64,000 nt of DNA from Bradyrhizobium sp. Tv2a-2 (lineage in GTDB: Bacteria > Pseudomonadota > Alphaproteobacteria > Rhizobiales > Xanthobacteraceae), in assembly GCF_000472425.1 (NCBI RefSeq), contig NZ_AXAI01000003.1, positions 402,702 through 466,701 of the forward strand, in the 5' to 3' direction. Below the pieces are notes generated by a model. It ran no database searches. It saw only the letters and a program-made list of their open reading frames with translations, and had not been told where the DNA came from. Within the stretch, counting starts at the first letter, position 1; every line of letters starts with the position of its first letter. Shown here piece by piece: positions 28,899 to 38,991 of this stretch. A program made the translations under genes and the position numbers.

Positions 28899-29596
28899 TG
28901 TGTTGCCGCGGGGCCGGCCGGCGGGCGCTGTGGATCGACGCTCGGCTTGGCATCGGGCGCGCGCAGATAAAAGGGGCGGGCGGGCGCCGTGGCGGGATCG
29001 GCGACGGCGCCGAGCCACGCCACCCAGGTGATGTCGGGCGCTGCTTGCGGATCGACCTTGCGCGGCGGCGGTGCATCGGCGGGCCAGCGCTGCGCCAGCA
29101 GCCCCGCGGCATTGCCGACCAGGTAGGGCGCGCCGAAGCGCGATGCTTCCAGCACCTCGGCGATGGGCGCGACCCGCGGCTCGGCGAGCGAGGCGCCGTC
29201 GCCGCCCACGACCTGGTAATAGACCTGGTCATGGCGCGCATCGATGGCGGAGATAATCGGATGCGCCTCATCCTCGCCGATCACGGGAGCGGCGTAGGCC
29301 GACAGCGTGGTGAGGCCGACCACCGGCTTGTTGGCCGCAAGCGCGATACCGCGCGCGGCGGACAGGCCGACGCGCAGGCCGGTAAAGCTGCCGGGGCCGG
29401 TCGTCACCGCGATACGATCGAGGGCCGCAAAGGGCATGCCCGCGTCCTTCATTACGTCTGCGAGCAGCGGCATCAAGGCCTCGGCGTGCCCGCGCTTCAT
29501 GGCCTGGGAGGCTTGCGCAATCAGCCTGCCGCTACCGGTGTCGAGCACGGCGGCCGCGCAGGCGTCGAGCGCGGTATCGATGGCGAGGATCAGCAT
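28895..29596 (-). CDS. tsaB: tRNA t6A biosynthesis protein TsaB
   Basis: A 233-residue ASKHA-fold protein that partners TsaD and TsaE in making threonylcarbamoyl-adenosine at tRNA position 37. It opens with MLILAIDTALDACAAAVLD, has the conserved GHAEALMPLLADVM and the signature VTTGPGSFTGLRVGLSAARG. The C-terminal half ends with a Pro-rich tail. It forms a coupled pair with rimI downstream. Confidence 0.93.
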   Translation of the reverse strand: MLILAIDTALDACAAAVLDTGSGRLIAQASQAMKRGHAEALMPLLADVMKDAGMPFAALDRIAVTTGPGSFTGLRVGLSAARGIALAANKPVVGLTTLSAYAAPVIGEDEAHPIISAIDARHDQVYYQVVGGDGASLAEPRVAPIAEVLEASRFGAPYLVGNAAGLLAQRWPADAPPPRKVDPQAAPDITWVAWLGAVADPATAPARPFYLRAPDAKPSVDPQRPPAGPAATQ

Positions 29597-29790
29597 GTTC
29601 CGCTCTTAACATGCTTTGCGGCGCCACAGGTCAAGGCCGGACCGGCGACCTGAGGACTTTGTCCAAGCCGAAATTCCAGCCGGCTCGCTCCAGTCGATCG
29701 GCCGGCTTTGGCCTGCAATCATGGATTGGCGCAACCAATTGAAACAATTGGAAAAATCTTGGCAAGCCGGCCCGTAATGTGCTGTTGCAC

Positions 29791-29842
29791 ACCTGAGGAC
29801 CTCAAGATCCGGGGTTCGATGCTGATGCATCGCCCCGGGGGC
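29791..29842. repeat. Probable degenerate copy of the 80-bp repeat
   Basis: ACCTCAAGATCCGGGGTTCGATGC...GCATCGCCCCGGGG resembles the right half of the element at 19101-19180 (GAGATCTCGGGTTTGATGC...GCATCGCCCCGGAATGAC). It lies in the 283-base gap between tsaB and the nfu gene. The left half is not recognisable, so this may be an eroded remnant. Confidence 0.4.
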
Positions 29843-29879
29843 ATGGTTTTCAAGGCGTCGCGCCGCGACGCATCAAAAG

Positions 29880-30449
29880 TCACATTGGCCGCACTTCCAC
29901 CACGTCGGGCACGAAGTGGCGCAGCAGGTTCTGGATGCCGTGCTGCAGTGTCGCGGTTGACGACGGGCAGCCCGAGCAGGCGCCCTTCATGTTGAGATAG
30001 ACGATGCCGTCCTTGAAGCCGCGGAAGGTGATGTCGCCGCCGTCATTGGCGACGGCGGGCCGCACCCGCGTCTCGATCAGGTCCTTGATCATCTCGACGG
30101 TCTCGGCATCGTTCTCGTCGAAGAACTCATCCCCACCATCGATGTCCGCGGCGCTGGAGGCGCTGCCGTCGGCAAGCAGCGGCTCGCCTGACATATAGTG
30201 CTCCATGATCGCGCCGAGGATTGCCGGCTTCAAATGCTGCCAGTCACTGCCGTCCTTGGTGACGGTGATGAAGTCGGCGCCGTAGAACACGCTGGTGACG
30301 CCCGGTACGCCAAACAGGCGCTCGGCGAGCGGCGAGCGCGCAGCGGCCTCGCGGCTGGCAAATTCCATGGGGCCGCCGTCGAGCACGAGGCGCCCGGGAA
30401 TGAATTTCAAGGTGGCGGGATTGGGGGTCGCTTCAGTCTGAATGAACAT
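29880..30449 (-). CDS. Nfu-type iron-sulfur scaffold/carrier protein
   Basis: A 189-residue protein with an N-terminal Nfu domain (MFIQTEATPNPATLKFIPG, and LFGVPGVTSVFYGADFITVTK) and a C-terminal NifU-like domain. The latter bears the cluster-binding C-x2-C in MKGACSGCPSSTATLQHG. It carries 4Fe-4S clusters to target apoproteins. A clear GGAGAAAACC site precedes the ATG at 30449. It is not the nitrogenase NifU, which has additional IscU and ferredoxin-like domains. Confidence 0.92.
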   Translation of the reverse strand: MFIQTEATPNPATLKFIPGRLVLDGGPMEFASREAAARSPLAERLFGVPGVTSVFYGADFITVTKDGSDWQHLKPAILGAIMEHYMSGEPLLADGSASSAADIDGGDEFFDENDAETVEMIKDLIETRVRPAVANDGGDITFRGFKDGIVYLNMKGACSGCPSSTATLQHGIQNLLRHFVPDVVEVRPM

Positions 30450-30573
30450 GGTTTTCTCCGGCGTCGCCGGTTCAAGGCCGGCGCGTGAGGCCTTCTAGCA
30501 GATGGCATCTGCAAACGCACGATCAAGGGGACAGAAACGCGGGTTCCCCCGGCGGCCTGGCCATGGCCCCCCG

Positions 30574-31068
30574 CTATGACAGTGCGTCGAGATCGGAATC
30601 GCCGAGATCGCCCGGGACGATCACAACCGGTATCGGGAACGTCCCGACCGTCTTGGCCAGCATGGTCGTGAGCGGTCCGGGGCCCTCGGCACCGGGACTG
30701 GCCGATAGCACCAGCATGGCGATATCGACGTCCTGCTCAATCACGTCGAGGATCTGCTCGGTCGCGTCGCCCTCGCGGATCACGCGCTCCGGCGTGATGG
30801 CGGCGATGCCGTTGGCGCGGCCGGCGGCGCGATCGAGCGCGGCATTGGCGTTCTCATGCGCCTCGGCGCGCATGATGTCGGCGACCCCGAGCCATTGCTG
30901 GTTCTGTTCTTCGGTCTCGATGACATGCAGCATCACCACGCCGCCGCCGATCCGTTTGGCCCAGCGGCTGGAGTAATACACCGCGCGATCCCAGTCCGCT
31001 GAGGCGTCGACGATGACAAGGCATTTCGGCTTGTGACCCGCCTCGTAGCTGCGTCGCTGGGTGGTCAT
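30574..31068 (-). CDS. Universal stress protein family (UspA-like)
   Basis: A 164-residue single Usp domain. It begins KPKCLVIVDASADWDRAVYYSSRWAKRIGG and ends with the nucleotide-loop-like segment in ADIAMLVLSASPGAEGPGPLTTMLAKTVGTFPIPVVIVPG. The exact ATP-binding G-x2-G-x9-G[ST] motif is altered, so it may not bind ATP. It is cytoplasmic with unknown function, lying between trpS and nfu on the same strand. Confidence 0.85.
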   Translation of the reverse strand: MTTQRRSYEAGHKPKCLVIVDASADWDRAVYYSSRWAKRIGGGVVMLHVIETEEQNQQWLGVADIMRAEAHENANAALDRAAGRANGIAAITPERVIREGDATEQILDVIEQDVDIAMLVLSASPGAEGPGPLTTMLAKTVGTFPIPVVIVPGDLGDSDLDALS

Positions 31069-31110
31069 GCATGTCCCGGTGGCTTACGGCGTCAGACGCC
31101 GCGCATGGTG

Positions 31111-31145
31111 CCACATCCCCTCTCGCATGAGGAGAGGGGACGTGG
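31111..31145 (-). other. Stem-loop downstream of trpS
   Basis: An 8-bp perfect stem (TCCCCTCT / AGAGGGGA), extended by outer CCAC/GTGG pairs, lies between trpS and the stress protein gene. There is no U-run after it on the minus strand, so it may stabilise a 3' end or be a repeat of the CTCTCC...GGAGAG kind seen also at 35054-35078. Confidence 0.45.
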
Positions 31146-31198
31146 TGACATCGGGCACGACGCGACATTCGCCGCGGCCGGCACTTCGCAACGCAAAA

Positions 31199-32251
31199 TC
31201 AGGCCTTGCGGACGAAGCCGACGATGTCCTTGGTCTTTACCATGTTCGCTTCGGCAATTTCGCGTGCGCGATTGGCGCCGTCGACCAGGATCGCATCGAC
31301 ATGGCCGGGATCGGCGACCAGCCGCTTCATCTCGGAGGCGATCGGCGCGAGCTTGACGACGCACAATTCGACCAGCGCGTTCTTGAAGGCCGAGAACTGC
31401 CCGCCGCCGAAATCGCTCAGCACCTGCTGCTTGCTGCGTCCGGAGAGCGCGGCAAAGATGCCGACGAGATTGTCGGCCTCGGGCCGCGTCTCCAGGCCCT
31501 TCTCCTCCGTCGGCAGCGGTTCCGGATCGGTCTTCGCTTTCCGGATCTTCTGCGCGATGGTGTCGGCATCGTCGGTCAGGTTGATGCGCGAATAGTCTGA
31601 TGCGTCCGACTTCGACATCTTCTTGGTGCCGTCGCGCAGGCTCATCACCCGCGTCGCGGGTCCGGTGATCATCGGCTCCGGCAGCGGGAAGAACAGGCCG
31701 TCGGCAATGCCGTGGGCGCGGATGGAATCGGCGAAGTCGTTGTTGAACTTCTGGGCGATGTCGCGTGACAGCTCCAGATGCTGCTTCTGGTCCTCGCCAA
31801 CAGGCACATGGGTGGCGTGGTAGAGCAGAATGTCGGCCGCCATCAGCACCGGATAGTCGTAGAGACCGACCGACGCATTCTCGCGGTCCTTGCCCGCCTT
31901 CTCCTTGAACTGGGTCATGCGGCTAAGCCAGCCGATACGCGCGACACAGTTGAATATCCATGTCAGCTCGGCGTGGCCCGCGACCTGGCTCTGGTTGAAG
32001 ACGATGTGCTTCTTCGGATCGATGCCTGCGGCAAGGAACGCCGCGGTCACCTCGCGGGTGTTGCGTGCGAGCTCGGTCGGGCCGCCCCAGACGTCGATGC
32101 CTTGGGTGAGCGCATGCATGTCGACCACGCAATAGATGCAGTTGTGTGTCTCCTGCATCTTCACGAAGTTGACGATGGCGCCGAGGTAATTGCCGAGGTG
32201 CAGATTGCCCGTCGGCTGGACGCCCGAAAATACCCGTTCCACGAAGGCCAT
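31199..32251 (-). CDS. trpS: Tryptophanyl-tRNA synthetase
   Basis: A 350-residue class I aminoacyl-tRNA synthetase that charges tRNA-Trp. It has the HIGH-equivalent motif [11 protein letters not shown] near the N-terminus and the KMSKS loop in [15 protein letters not shown]. The tryptophan-pocket region [20 protein letters not shown] is also intact. The gene ends 131 bases upstream of the stress-protein start and follows murJ at 54 bases, possibly as one transcript. Confidence 0.97.
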   Translation of the reverse strand: MAFVERVFSGVQPTGNLHLGNYLGAIVNFVKMQETHNCIYCVVDMHALTQGIDVWGGPTELARNTREVTAAFLAAGIDPKKHIVFNQSQVAGHAELTWIFNCVARIGWLSRMTQFKEKAGKDRENASVGLYDYPVLMAADILLYHATHVPVGEDQKQHLELSRDIAQKFNNDFADSIRAHGIADGLFFPLPEPMITGPATRVMSLRDGTKKMSKSDASDYSRINLTDDADTIAQKIRKAKTDPEPLPTEEKGLETRPEADNLVGIFAALSGRSKQQVLSDFGGGQFSAFKNALVELCVVKLAPIASEMKRLVADPGHVDAILVDGANRAREIAEANMVKTKDIVGFVRKA

Positions 32252-32305
32252 AACCAGCTTCCCGCTAATAGCGCTGTTTGCGGGCGTCGTTTGCCACGAG
32301 AGCGG

Positions 32306-33862
32306 TCAATTGCGCAAGTCGCGTGGCTTGCCCGTCTGGATCGCGTTAACCGCCTGTCGCCAGGTGCCGATTCCGAACAAGGCGAGCAAAAATAGGTAAA
32401 TCGCGACCGCGCTGCCGATCAGGAGCGCCAGGGCAAGGGCCTGCGCAAGGCCGTGTGCGGGTGCATGCAGCCCGGGCAGGCGTGTTGCCAGATCAAGCAG
32501 GCCGGCCATCAGCAGCGCGGCCATGGCGATCCGCACAAGCCGCCCGCGCGTGCCGGGAAGCAGCGAAAATCCGAACGCGGCCACGCCGCTCCGGATCAGG
32601 CAGATGGTGCTGGTCCAGGCGCCAAGCGCGAGGCCGGCCGCGATCCCGCTCGCGCCGAACGCGCGGTCGAGCAGGAACGCGGCGGCCATGGCGACGACCA
32701 GCCCAACGAGGCTCGCCGTGAGCGGCGTTGCAGTGTCCTCGCGCGCGAAGAAGGACGGGGACAGTGCCTTGGTCAGAACATGGGCCGGCAGCGCCAGCGC
32801 GAGCCAGACCAGCGCCTGCGCGGTCGCACGCGTGTCTTCGGCAGTGAACGCGCCGTGCTCGAACAACAGCCGCACGATCGGCTCGCTCAGCACGGCGAGC
32901 CCGAGCATCGCCGGCAGCGCGAGCCCTGTCGCAAGCTCCAGCGCGTGGGATTGCGCTTGCGCGATCACGGCCGCATCACTGCTGCGATGGGCGCGGGCCA
33001 GTTCGCTCACCAGCACGGTCCCCATCGCCACCCCGACAATGCCGAGCGGCAGCTCGACCAGGCGATTGGCGAAATAGAGCCACGACACCGCCGAAGGCGA
33101 GGAGGATGCGATGATGGCGCCGCCGACGATCAGGAGCTGCGGTGCGGCGTTCGCCACCATGCCGGGGATGGCGCGGGCGAAGAAGCCGCGCATATCGGCG
33201 GCGAGGGAGACGCGCAACGGGCTCGCGATCGCGCCGCTGCGCCGTGAGAACAGGATCAGGAGCTGCAGGAAGCCTGCAATGCCGACGGTTGCCGCAAGCG
33301 CGCGCGCGACGAGGCCGGCCTCTGGCCTCGTCGGCAGCAGCGCGATCATGACAGCGATCAGCGCGATGTTGAACAGAAGCGGCGAGAAGGCGGTGAGAGC
33401 GAAGCGCGACTGGGCGGAATAAAGTGCCAGCATCACCGTGGAGGGGCCGGCGAAGGCGAGATAAGGCAGCATCAGCCGGGCATCGCCGACCGCGAGCTTC
33501 AGCGTCTCCTCACCCGCAAAGCCCGGCGCGAGCGCGGTCAGCACCAGTGGCATCAAAAGGCCGATCAGCGCGGACAGAGCCAGCAGCGCGACGCTTATTG
33601 TTGCGAGCACCTTGCCGGCGAACGCCGCGGCCGCTGCTGCGCCATCGGTCTCGCGCAGGCGCAGCCAGGCCGGCACCAGCGCGGCGTTCAGCGCACCCTC
33701 CGACAGAAGCCGGCGCACGACATTGACCATCTGGAAGGCCACCAGGAAGGCGTCGGCGACAGGACCGGCGCCGAGCAAAGCGGCAATCATGGAGTCCCGC
33801 ACGAATCCGAGCAGGCGCGAGGCCAGTGTTCCCGTCGATACCGTGAGAAAGGAGCGGATCAT
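32306..33862 (-). CDS. murJ: Lipid II flippase MurJ
   Basis: A 518-residue polytopic membrane protein with about 14 hydrophobic segments, of the MVF/MurJ exporter family. It flips lipid-linked peptidoglycan precursor across the inner membrane. The N-terminal signature SFLTVSTGTLASRLLGFVRDSMIAALLG, containing the conserved Ser-Arg-Gly-Arg-Asp core, is clear. LYFANRLVELPLGIVGVAMGTVLVSELAR is the second conserved block. Basic residues in the cavity fit lipid II binding. The ATG at 33862 is preferred to the in-frame 33940 because it matches the family's N-terminus. Confidence 0.95.
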   Translation of the reverse strand: MIRSFLTVSTGTLASRLLGFVRDSMIAALLGAGPVADAFLVAFQMVNVVRRLLSEGALNAALVPAWLRLRETDGAAAAAAFAGKVLATISVALLALSALIGLLMPLVLTALAPGFAGEETLKLAVGDARLMLPYLAFAGPSTVMLALYSAQSRFALTAFSPLLFNIALIAVMIALLPTRPEAGLVARALAATVGIAGFLQLLILFSRRSGAIASPLRVSLAADMRGFFARAIPGMVANAAPQLLIVGGAIIASSSPSAVSWLYFANRLVELPLGIVGVAMGTVLVSELARAHRSSDAAVIAQAQSHALELATGLALPAMLGLAVLSEPIVRLLFEHGAFTAEDTRATAQALVWLALALPAHVLTKALSPSFFAREDTATPLTASLVGLVVAMAAAFLLDRAFGASGIAAGLALGAWTSTICLIRSGVAAFGFSLLPGTRGRLVRIAMAALLMAGLLDLATRLPGLHAPAHGLAQALALALLIGSAVAIYLFLLALFGIGTWRQAVNAIQTGKPRDLRN

Positions 33863-34030
33863 TGCTTTAAAGGGACGGAACCGTCGCTTGCTCCTGCCGG
33901 GGCGGCCGTGATAGGCCGCGAGCGCCAATTCGGCCGCCAAAGAAACGGATTTCTAGGACAGGTTTCTAAACCGGATTTTTGACCGGACCGCAATCGCCGG
34001 AACCAGAGCTTAAACGCAGGACCTAAAGGA

Positions 34031-35032
34031 ATGACTGACGCCAGATACGACGTTCTCGGGATCGGCAATGCGATTTTCGACGTGCTGGTCAAGACGGATG
34101 AGGCCTTCCTGAGCCGCCACGGCATGACCAAGGGTGGCATGGCGCTGATCGATGAGCCGCGCGCCAGGGCAATCTACGGCGATATGGGGCCGGCGACCGA
34201 AATGAGTGGCGGCTCCGCCGCCAATACCATTGTCGGGCTCGCGAGCTTCGGGGCCCGCGCCGCCTATGTCGGAAAGGTCAAGGCCGACCAGATCGGCGGG
34301 CTCTATGCCCATGACATCCGCGCCGCGGGCGTTACATTCGACACAACACCTGCGTCTGACGGCCCGGCCACCGGCTGCTCCTACATCCTGGTCACGGGCG
34401 ACGGCGAGCGGACCATGAACACCTATCTCGGCGCGGCGCAGGACCTGACGCCTGATGATATCGATCCGGCGCAGATTGCGGCTTCGCGGATCGTCTATCT
34501 CGAGGGCTATTTGTGGGACCCGAAGAGCGCCAAGGACGCCTTCGTCAAGGCATCCGACATCGCCCATGAGGCGGGGCGGCAGGTCGCGCTGACGCTGTCG
34601 GATTCCTTCTGCGTCGATCGCTACCGCGACGAGTTCCTGGAGCTGATGCGCAAGGGCACGGTGGACCTGGTGTTCGCCAACGAGGCCGAGCTGCGCTCGC
34701 TTTACGAAACGTCCGACTTCGACACCGCGCTGAAACAGCTGCGTGTGGATGCCAAGCTCGGCGTGGTCACGCGCAGCGAAAAGGGATGCGTGGTGGCCTC
34801 AAGCGAGGGCGTGATCGCGGTACCGGCCTTTCCGGTCGCCCAGGTCACGGATACGACCGGTGCCGGCGATCTGTTCGCGGCCGGCTTCCTGTTCGGCCTG
34901 GTGCGTGGCGCGGGCTACGAGAATGCCGGGCGGCTCGGCGGCCTCGCGGCGGCCGAGGTGATCCAGCACATCGGCGCGCGGCCGCAGGTGTCGCTGAAGG
35001 AGCTGGCACAGCAGAACGGGCTATCGGTTTAG
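34031..35032 (+). CDS. PfkB family carbohydrate/adenosine kinase
   Basis: A 333-residue ribokinase-fold kinase, cytoplasmic. The C-terminal signature with the catalytic base is VTDTTGAGDLFAAGFLFGLVRG, and the N-terminal glycine pair motif is GGSAANTIVGLASFGARAAYVGKV. This layout is close to bacterial adenosine kinase-like proteins, but ribose, fructose or another nucleoside may be the substrate. It is divergent from murJ, with 168 bases between, and convergent with the acyl-CoA ligase. Confidence 0.88.
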   Translation: MTDARYDVLGIGNAIFDVLVKTDEAFLSRHGMTKGGMALIDEPRARAIYGDMGPATEMSGGSAANTIVGLASFGARAAYVGKVKADQIGGLYAHDIRAAGVTFDTTPASDGPATGCSYILVTGDGERTMNTYLGAAQDLTPDDIDPAQIAASRIVYLEGYLWDPKSAKDAFVKASDIAHEAGRQVALTLSDSFCVDRYRDEFLELMRKGTVDLVFANEAELRSLYETSDFDTALKQLRVDAKLGVVTRSEKGCVVASSEGVIAVPAFPVAQVTDTTGAGDLFAAGFLFGLVRGAGYENAGRLGGLAAAEVIQHIGARPQVSLKELAQQNGLSV

Positions 35033-35053
35033 GGACGGGGCGGACCCTCCGTT

Positions 35054-35078
35054 CACCTCTCCCCGCCGGGGAGAGGTG
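35054..35078. other. Perfect stem-loop between convergent genes
   Basis: An 11-bp perfect inverted repeat (CACCTCTCCCC / GGGGAGAGGTG) with a 3-base loop lies between the stop of the PfkB kinase and the stop of the acyl-CoA ligase. It can act as a bidirectional 3'-end hairpin, although no U-run is present. The sequence type is a common intergenic element in this bacterial group. Confidence 0.5.
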
Positions 35079-35117
35079 CGCACGGCCTCAATCAGCTGAA
35101 CCCAATCTCGACCACAG

Positions 35118-36818
35118 CTACGCCGTCTTCGCCGCCTTCAACCCGAGTCGCCGCTCGACCGCCTCCCGCATCAAAAATTTCTGGATCTTCCCGGTCACGG
35201 TCATCGGGAATTCGTCGACGAATTCGACATAGCGCGGGATCTTATTGTGCGCGATCTGCCCCTGGCAGAACGTACGCACCTCGTCCGCGGTCAGCGCTTC
35301 TCCGCTGCGGACCCTGATCCAGGCGCAGAGCTCCTCGCCATAGCGCTCGTCGGCGACGCCGAAGATCTGCACGTCCTGGATCTTGGGATGGCGATAGAGG
35401 AACTCCTCGATCTCGCGCGGGTAGAGGTTCTCGCCGCCGCGGATCACCATGTCCTTGATGCGGCCGACAATGTTGCAATAGCCGTCGTCGTCGATGACGG
35501 CGAGGTCGCCGGTGTGCATCCAGCCGCTGCGGTCGAGCACCTCGCCGGTTTTTGCAGGCTCATCCCAATAGCCGAGCATGACGCTGTAGCCGCGGGTGCA
35601 AAGCTCGCCGCGCTGGCCGCGCGGCACGATCTTGCCTTCGAGATCGACGATCTTGACCTCGACATGCGGATGGATGCGTCCGACCGTCGACACCCGCCGT
35701 TCGAGCGGATCATCGACCGCGCTCTGGAAGCTGACCGGGCTGGTCTCGGTCATGCCATAGGCGATCGTGACCTCGCCCATGTTCATCTCATTGTTGACGC
35801 GCTTCATCACCTCGATCGGGCAGGGGGCGCCGGCCATGATGCCGGTGCGCAGCGATTTGAGATTGAAGCTTGCAAATTCAGGGTGATCGAGCTCGGCGAT
35901 GAACATGGTCGGCACGCCATAGAGCGCGGTGCATTTTTCCTGCTCGATGGTGCGCAAGGTCGCCAGCGGATCAAATCCCTCGCCGGGATAGACCATGGTG
36001 GCACCGATCGAGACCGAGGCGAGATTGCCCATCACCATGCCAAAGCAGTGATAGAGCGGCACCGGGATGCAGATCCGGTCGTTCTCGGTCAGGCGCATCG
36101 CGCGGCCGGTGAAATAACCGTTGTTGAGAATGTTGTGATGGGTCAGCGTCACGCCCTTCGGCGATCCGGTGGTGCCGCTGGTGAACTGGATATTGACGGG
36201 GTCATCGAACTGCAGATCTTTGCCGATTCTCTCCAGTTGCTCGCGATGCCGAGCGCCGCCCATGGTCGCGACCTCGTCGAACGGGATCGTGCCGGGAAAG
36301 AGAGAACCGCCGATCTGGATCACCGCGCGCAATTGCGGCAGGCGGCTTGCCCGCAGGTGGCCCGGTTCGGCGCTCGCGAGTTCGGGCACCAGCGTATTGA
36401 CCATCTCCATGTAGTTGCTGGTCTTGAACGTGGTCGCGGTGACGATCGCCGCGCATCCTACTTTCGCGAGCGCGAATTCCAGCTCGCTCAGACGATAGGC
36501 GGGATTGATTGTGACCAGGATCAGCCCCGCCTTGGCGGCGGCGAATTGTGTGAGCGTCCATTCGGGACGATTGAGCGACCAGATGCCGATCCGCTCGCCG
36601 CGTTCGAGGCCGAGTGCCAGGAAGCCCGCGGCCAGCGCATCGACGCGCTCGGCGAATTCGCGCCAGCTCCAGCGGACATTGTGGCTCGGCGACACCAGCG
36701 CTTCGCGGTCGCCCCAGCGCTCGCGCGCGCGATCGAGGCTTCGGCCGATCGTCTCGCCCAACAGCGGCGTGTCGGAGACGCCGCACACATAGCTATCTGC
36801 TCGCTCGCCCACGTCCAT
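35118..36818 (-). CDS. AMP-dependent acyl-CoA synthetase (FadD-like)
   Basis: A 566-residue ANL-superfamily ligase that activates a carboxylic acid to its CoA thioester via an acyl-adenylate. Motifs include the P-loop [31 protein letters not shown], the hinge region [41 protein letters not shown], and the catalytic lysine near [10 protein letters not shown]. Medium- or long-chain fatty acids are the likely substrates. The ATG at 36818 has GGGGAGGAG immediately upstream; a TTG at 36848 is in frame. It precedes a convergent kinase. Confidence 0.9.
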   Translation of the reverse strand: MDVGERADSYVCGVSDTPLLGETIGRSLDRARERWGDREALVSPSHNVRWSWREFAERVDALAAGFLALGLERGERIGIWSLNRPEWTLTQFAAAKAGLILVTINPAYRLSELEFALAKVGCAAIVTATTFKTSNYMEMVNTLVPELASAEPGHLRASRLPQLRAVIQIGGSLFPGTIPFDEVATMGGARHREQLERIGKDLQFDDPVNIQFTSGTTGSPKGVTLTHHNILNNGYFTGRAMRLTENDRICIPVPLYHCFGMVMGNLASVSIGATMVYPGEGFDPLATLRTIEQEKCTALYGVPTMFIAELDHPEFASFNLKSLRTGIMAGAPCPIEVMKRVNNEMNMGEVTIAYGMTETSPVSFQSAVDDPLERRVSTVGRIHPHVEVKIVDLEGKIVPRGQRGELCTRGYSVMLGYWDEPAKTGEVLDRSGWMHTGDLAVIDDDGYCNIVGRIKDMVIRGGENLYPREIEEFLYRHPKIQDVQIFGVADERYGEELCAWIRVRSGEALTADEVRTFCQGQIAHNKIPRYVEFVDEFPMTVTGKIQKFLMREAVERRLGLKAAKTA

Positions 36819-36989
36819 CTCCTCCCCTGGCCGGGTGTCTGCGCACAAGATCGCGCAGCGTCCCGCCCGGCGCTTTTACACGCATCATAGTAAATTGCCG
36901 GGCGTTCGGCAGGTTCGACTTACGTTGCAGGAAGGTTCGCCCCTGGTCTTGCAAAGGGCCGGGGCGAACGACGGGTATGACAGGACCGG

Positions 36990-38183
36990 TCAGGCCGCCT
37001 TCTTGCCGCCGGCGGCATCGAGTCCGGCATAGACGCCGCGCTCAAACGCGGCGAAGGCTTCCAGGCAGTCCCTGTCCGCGAACGGCAACAGCTGCATCAG
37101 GATCACGCCGGCCACGTCGCGCGCCGGATCGATCCAGAAGTAGGTGTTGGCGAGCCCGGCCCAGAACAGGCTGCCGGGGCTGCGCCCTTCCGGCGTGAGC
37201 GCGGTGTTGATCATGAAGCTGAGGCCCCACTGCTTGACCATGCCAGGGAAGAGGTCGACGTCGTTGGTATAGATCGGCGCGGCCGTGACCATCTTGGTGA
37301 CGACGAGATCGCCCATATTGTTCTGCGCCATCAACGCGACCGTTTCCGGCTTGAGCAGCTGGTTTCCGTTGCCGCGGCCCCTGTTGAGGATCATCTGGCA
37401 GAACTTGATGTAGTCGCCGCCGGTCGAATAGAGCCCGCCGCCGCCCATGTGGAATTCCGGCTCCTGCTCCAGCTCGAACGGCAATGGCGAGAGTGTCCCA
37501 TCCGGTCCGCGCGCATGCGCGCCGACCAGGCGTTTGCGCATTTCGTCGGTGATCTTGAAGTCGGTGTCGTTCATCCCGAGCGGGGCGAAAATGTGATCGC
37601 GCAAATAGGCATTGAGACGCTTGCCAGACGCGGCTTCCACGGCCTTGCCGACGAAATCGATATTGATGCCGTATTCCCAGCGCGTGCCGGGATCGGTCGC
37701 GAGCGGGGTCTTCAGCGCATCATTCTTGCAGCTTATGATGCCGGGAACGCCCTTCTTCTCCATGTAGCGGCCCATGTCGGCGTTCCACAGATCGTAGCAG
37801 AAGCCTGCGGTGTGGGTCATGAGATGGCGCAGCGTGATCGGCCGCTTTGCGGCACGCAGCACCGGCTCGCCTTTCGCATCAAAACCTTCGAGCACCTGGG
37901 GCGAGGCGAGATCGGGCAAGAGCTTGCCGATGGGATCGTCGAGCGAGAGCTTGCCCTGCTCGACCAGCTGCATCGCCGCGGCGCTTGTCACCGCTTTCGT
38001 CATCGAGGCGATCCAGAACACGCTGTCTGTTGTCATCGGATCGTCTTTTGCCAGGTCGCGCTTGCCGAATGCGCCCTGGTAGATCACCTCGCTGCCGCTG
38101 GCAGCGACGGCAACAACGCCGGGGATTTCCTTGGCGTCGCATTTGGAACGCAACGCCTGGTCGATCTGAGCCTTGCTTTGCAT
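36990..38183 (-). CDS. Serine hydrolase, beta-lactamase class C-like
   Basis: A 397-residue member of the beta-lactamase/esterase family (PF00144). The nucleophile motif S-x-x-K is in WIASMTKAVTSAA, and the Tyr motif Y-x-N is in RWEYGINIDFVG. The third motif is not obvious; HMGGGGLYSTGGDY replaces the usual KTG region. Such proteins are usually esterases or peptidases rather than resistance enzymes. No signal peptide is visible with the chosen start at 38183, which has GGGAGG 6-7 bases upstream. Two ATGs lie close together (38189 and 38183). Confidence 0.85.
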   Translation of the reverse strand: MQSKAQIDQALRSKCDAKEIPGVVAVAASGSEVIYQGAFGKRDLAKDDPMTTDSVFWIASMTKAVTSAAAMQLVEQGKLSLDDPIGKLLPDLASPQVLEGFDAKGEPVLRAAKRPITLRHLMTHTAGFCYDLWNADMGRYMEKKGVPGIISCKNDALKTPLATDPGTRWEYGINIDFVGKAVEAASGKRLNAYLRDHIFAPLGMNDTDFKITDEMRKRLVGAHARGPDGTLSPLPFELEQEPEFHMGGGGLYSTGGDYIKFCQMILNRGRGNGNQLLKPETVALMAQNNMGDLVVTKMVTAAPIYTNDVDLFPGMVKQWGLSFMINTALTPEGRSPGSLFWAGLANTYFWIDPARDVAGVILMQLLPFADRDCLEAFAAFERGVYAGLDAAGGKKAA

Positions 38184-38532
38184 GGGCATCCTCCCGATTG
38201 TTTTATGAGAGAATGATCTTCCTCCCAAGATCGTGATCCGGCAAGCAGGGTTTTCGGCGCAGCGATAGCGGCCGCAATCTCGTGATCGCGCGCGAACGAA
38301 AAAGGCCATGGGGGCGTGCGGATTTACCACACTGTGCAAATTGAGGGGGAAACCGCTTCAACCCGCAGTGACCCTACAGCGCATCGGCGATATGCTCGTG
38401 GCGTACTGTCCTTGAAACCATTTTCACAGTAAGGCGTTCACATCCCGGATGAATTGACGCTGGCTGGCGCCAATTTTCCATAAATTTTAATACAGATTTT
38501 TGCGGCTTCCTGAAAGCCGCAAGGGGGCTGAA
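38184..38532. other. Gap without recognisable gene
   Basis: The 349 bases between the minus-strand hydrolase and the plus-strand hypothetical gene should hold two divergent promoters. AT-rich bases near 38470-38500 (CCATAAATTTTAATAC) may be the plus-strand promoter. No RNA gene, repeat or further coding frame with a ribosome site was seen. Confidence 0.4.
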
Positions 38533-38853
38533 ATGATCTCCACCTGGAGCGAATGGAAACGCTACCCCAGACCCGGGCGTGGCGAGAATCTCGAAGCGCC
38601 GATTTCGCCGGGCATTTACGAAGTACGAATTGCCGCAACCGGCGCCGTGCATTCGTTCGGCGCGGTCGACAATCTCGCGCAGGCGCTGGCGCTGTTGCCG
38701 CTGGGCACGAAATCCTGGTTCGGCCGGCGCGATACGTCGGAGGTTCCTGATCTCGAATATCGGACCTGTGCCACCTCGACCAAGGCGGACGCGAGGGACG
38801 CCGCCGATCGTATGATCGGCCGCCGCGAAACCTATATCAGCGGCGCCGCCTGA
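38533..38853 (+). CDS. Small hypothetical protein
   Basis: A 106-residue protein without a recognised family. It begins MISTWSEWKRYPRPGRGENLEAPISPGIYEVR and contains a strand-rich central part (VHSFGAVDNLAQALALLP). It ends ETYISGAA. AAGGGGGCTGAA precedes the ATG at 38533. The N-terminus resembles proteins common in Bradyrhizobium that start with a Trp-rich segment. No signal peptide or membrane helix is visible. Confidence 0.7.
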   Translation: MISTWSEWKRYPRPGRGENLEAPISPGIYEVRIAATGAVHSFGAVDNLAQALALLPLGTKSWFGRRDTSEVPDLEYRTCATSTKADARDAADRMIGRRETYISGAA

Positions 38854-38991
38854 AGTTGCCGCCCCTTCTTTATCTGTCCTTCCGTTCAGCCCTGACTTTG
38901 GCTTGACGCAGCCTCGCTTCCGGCGGAGGTCGCTTTGGCGCGCCTGCCGGCCTATATTGGGATCAATCCCGAGAAGGCCTGGAGAGACGCC

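Noticed and set aside
35247..36890. 547-codon plus-strand frame opposite the acyl-CoA ligase
   Set aside because: Antisense composition only; the ligase motifs are unmistakable.
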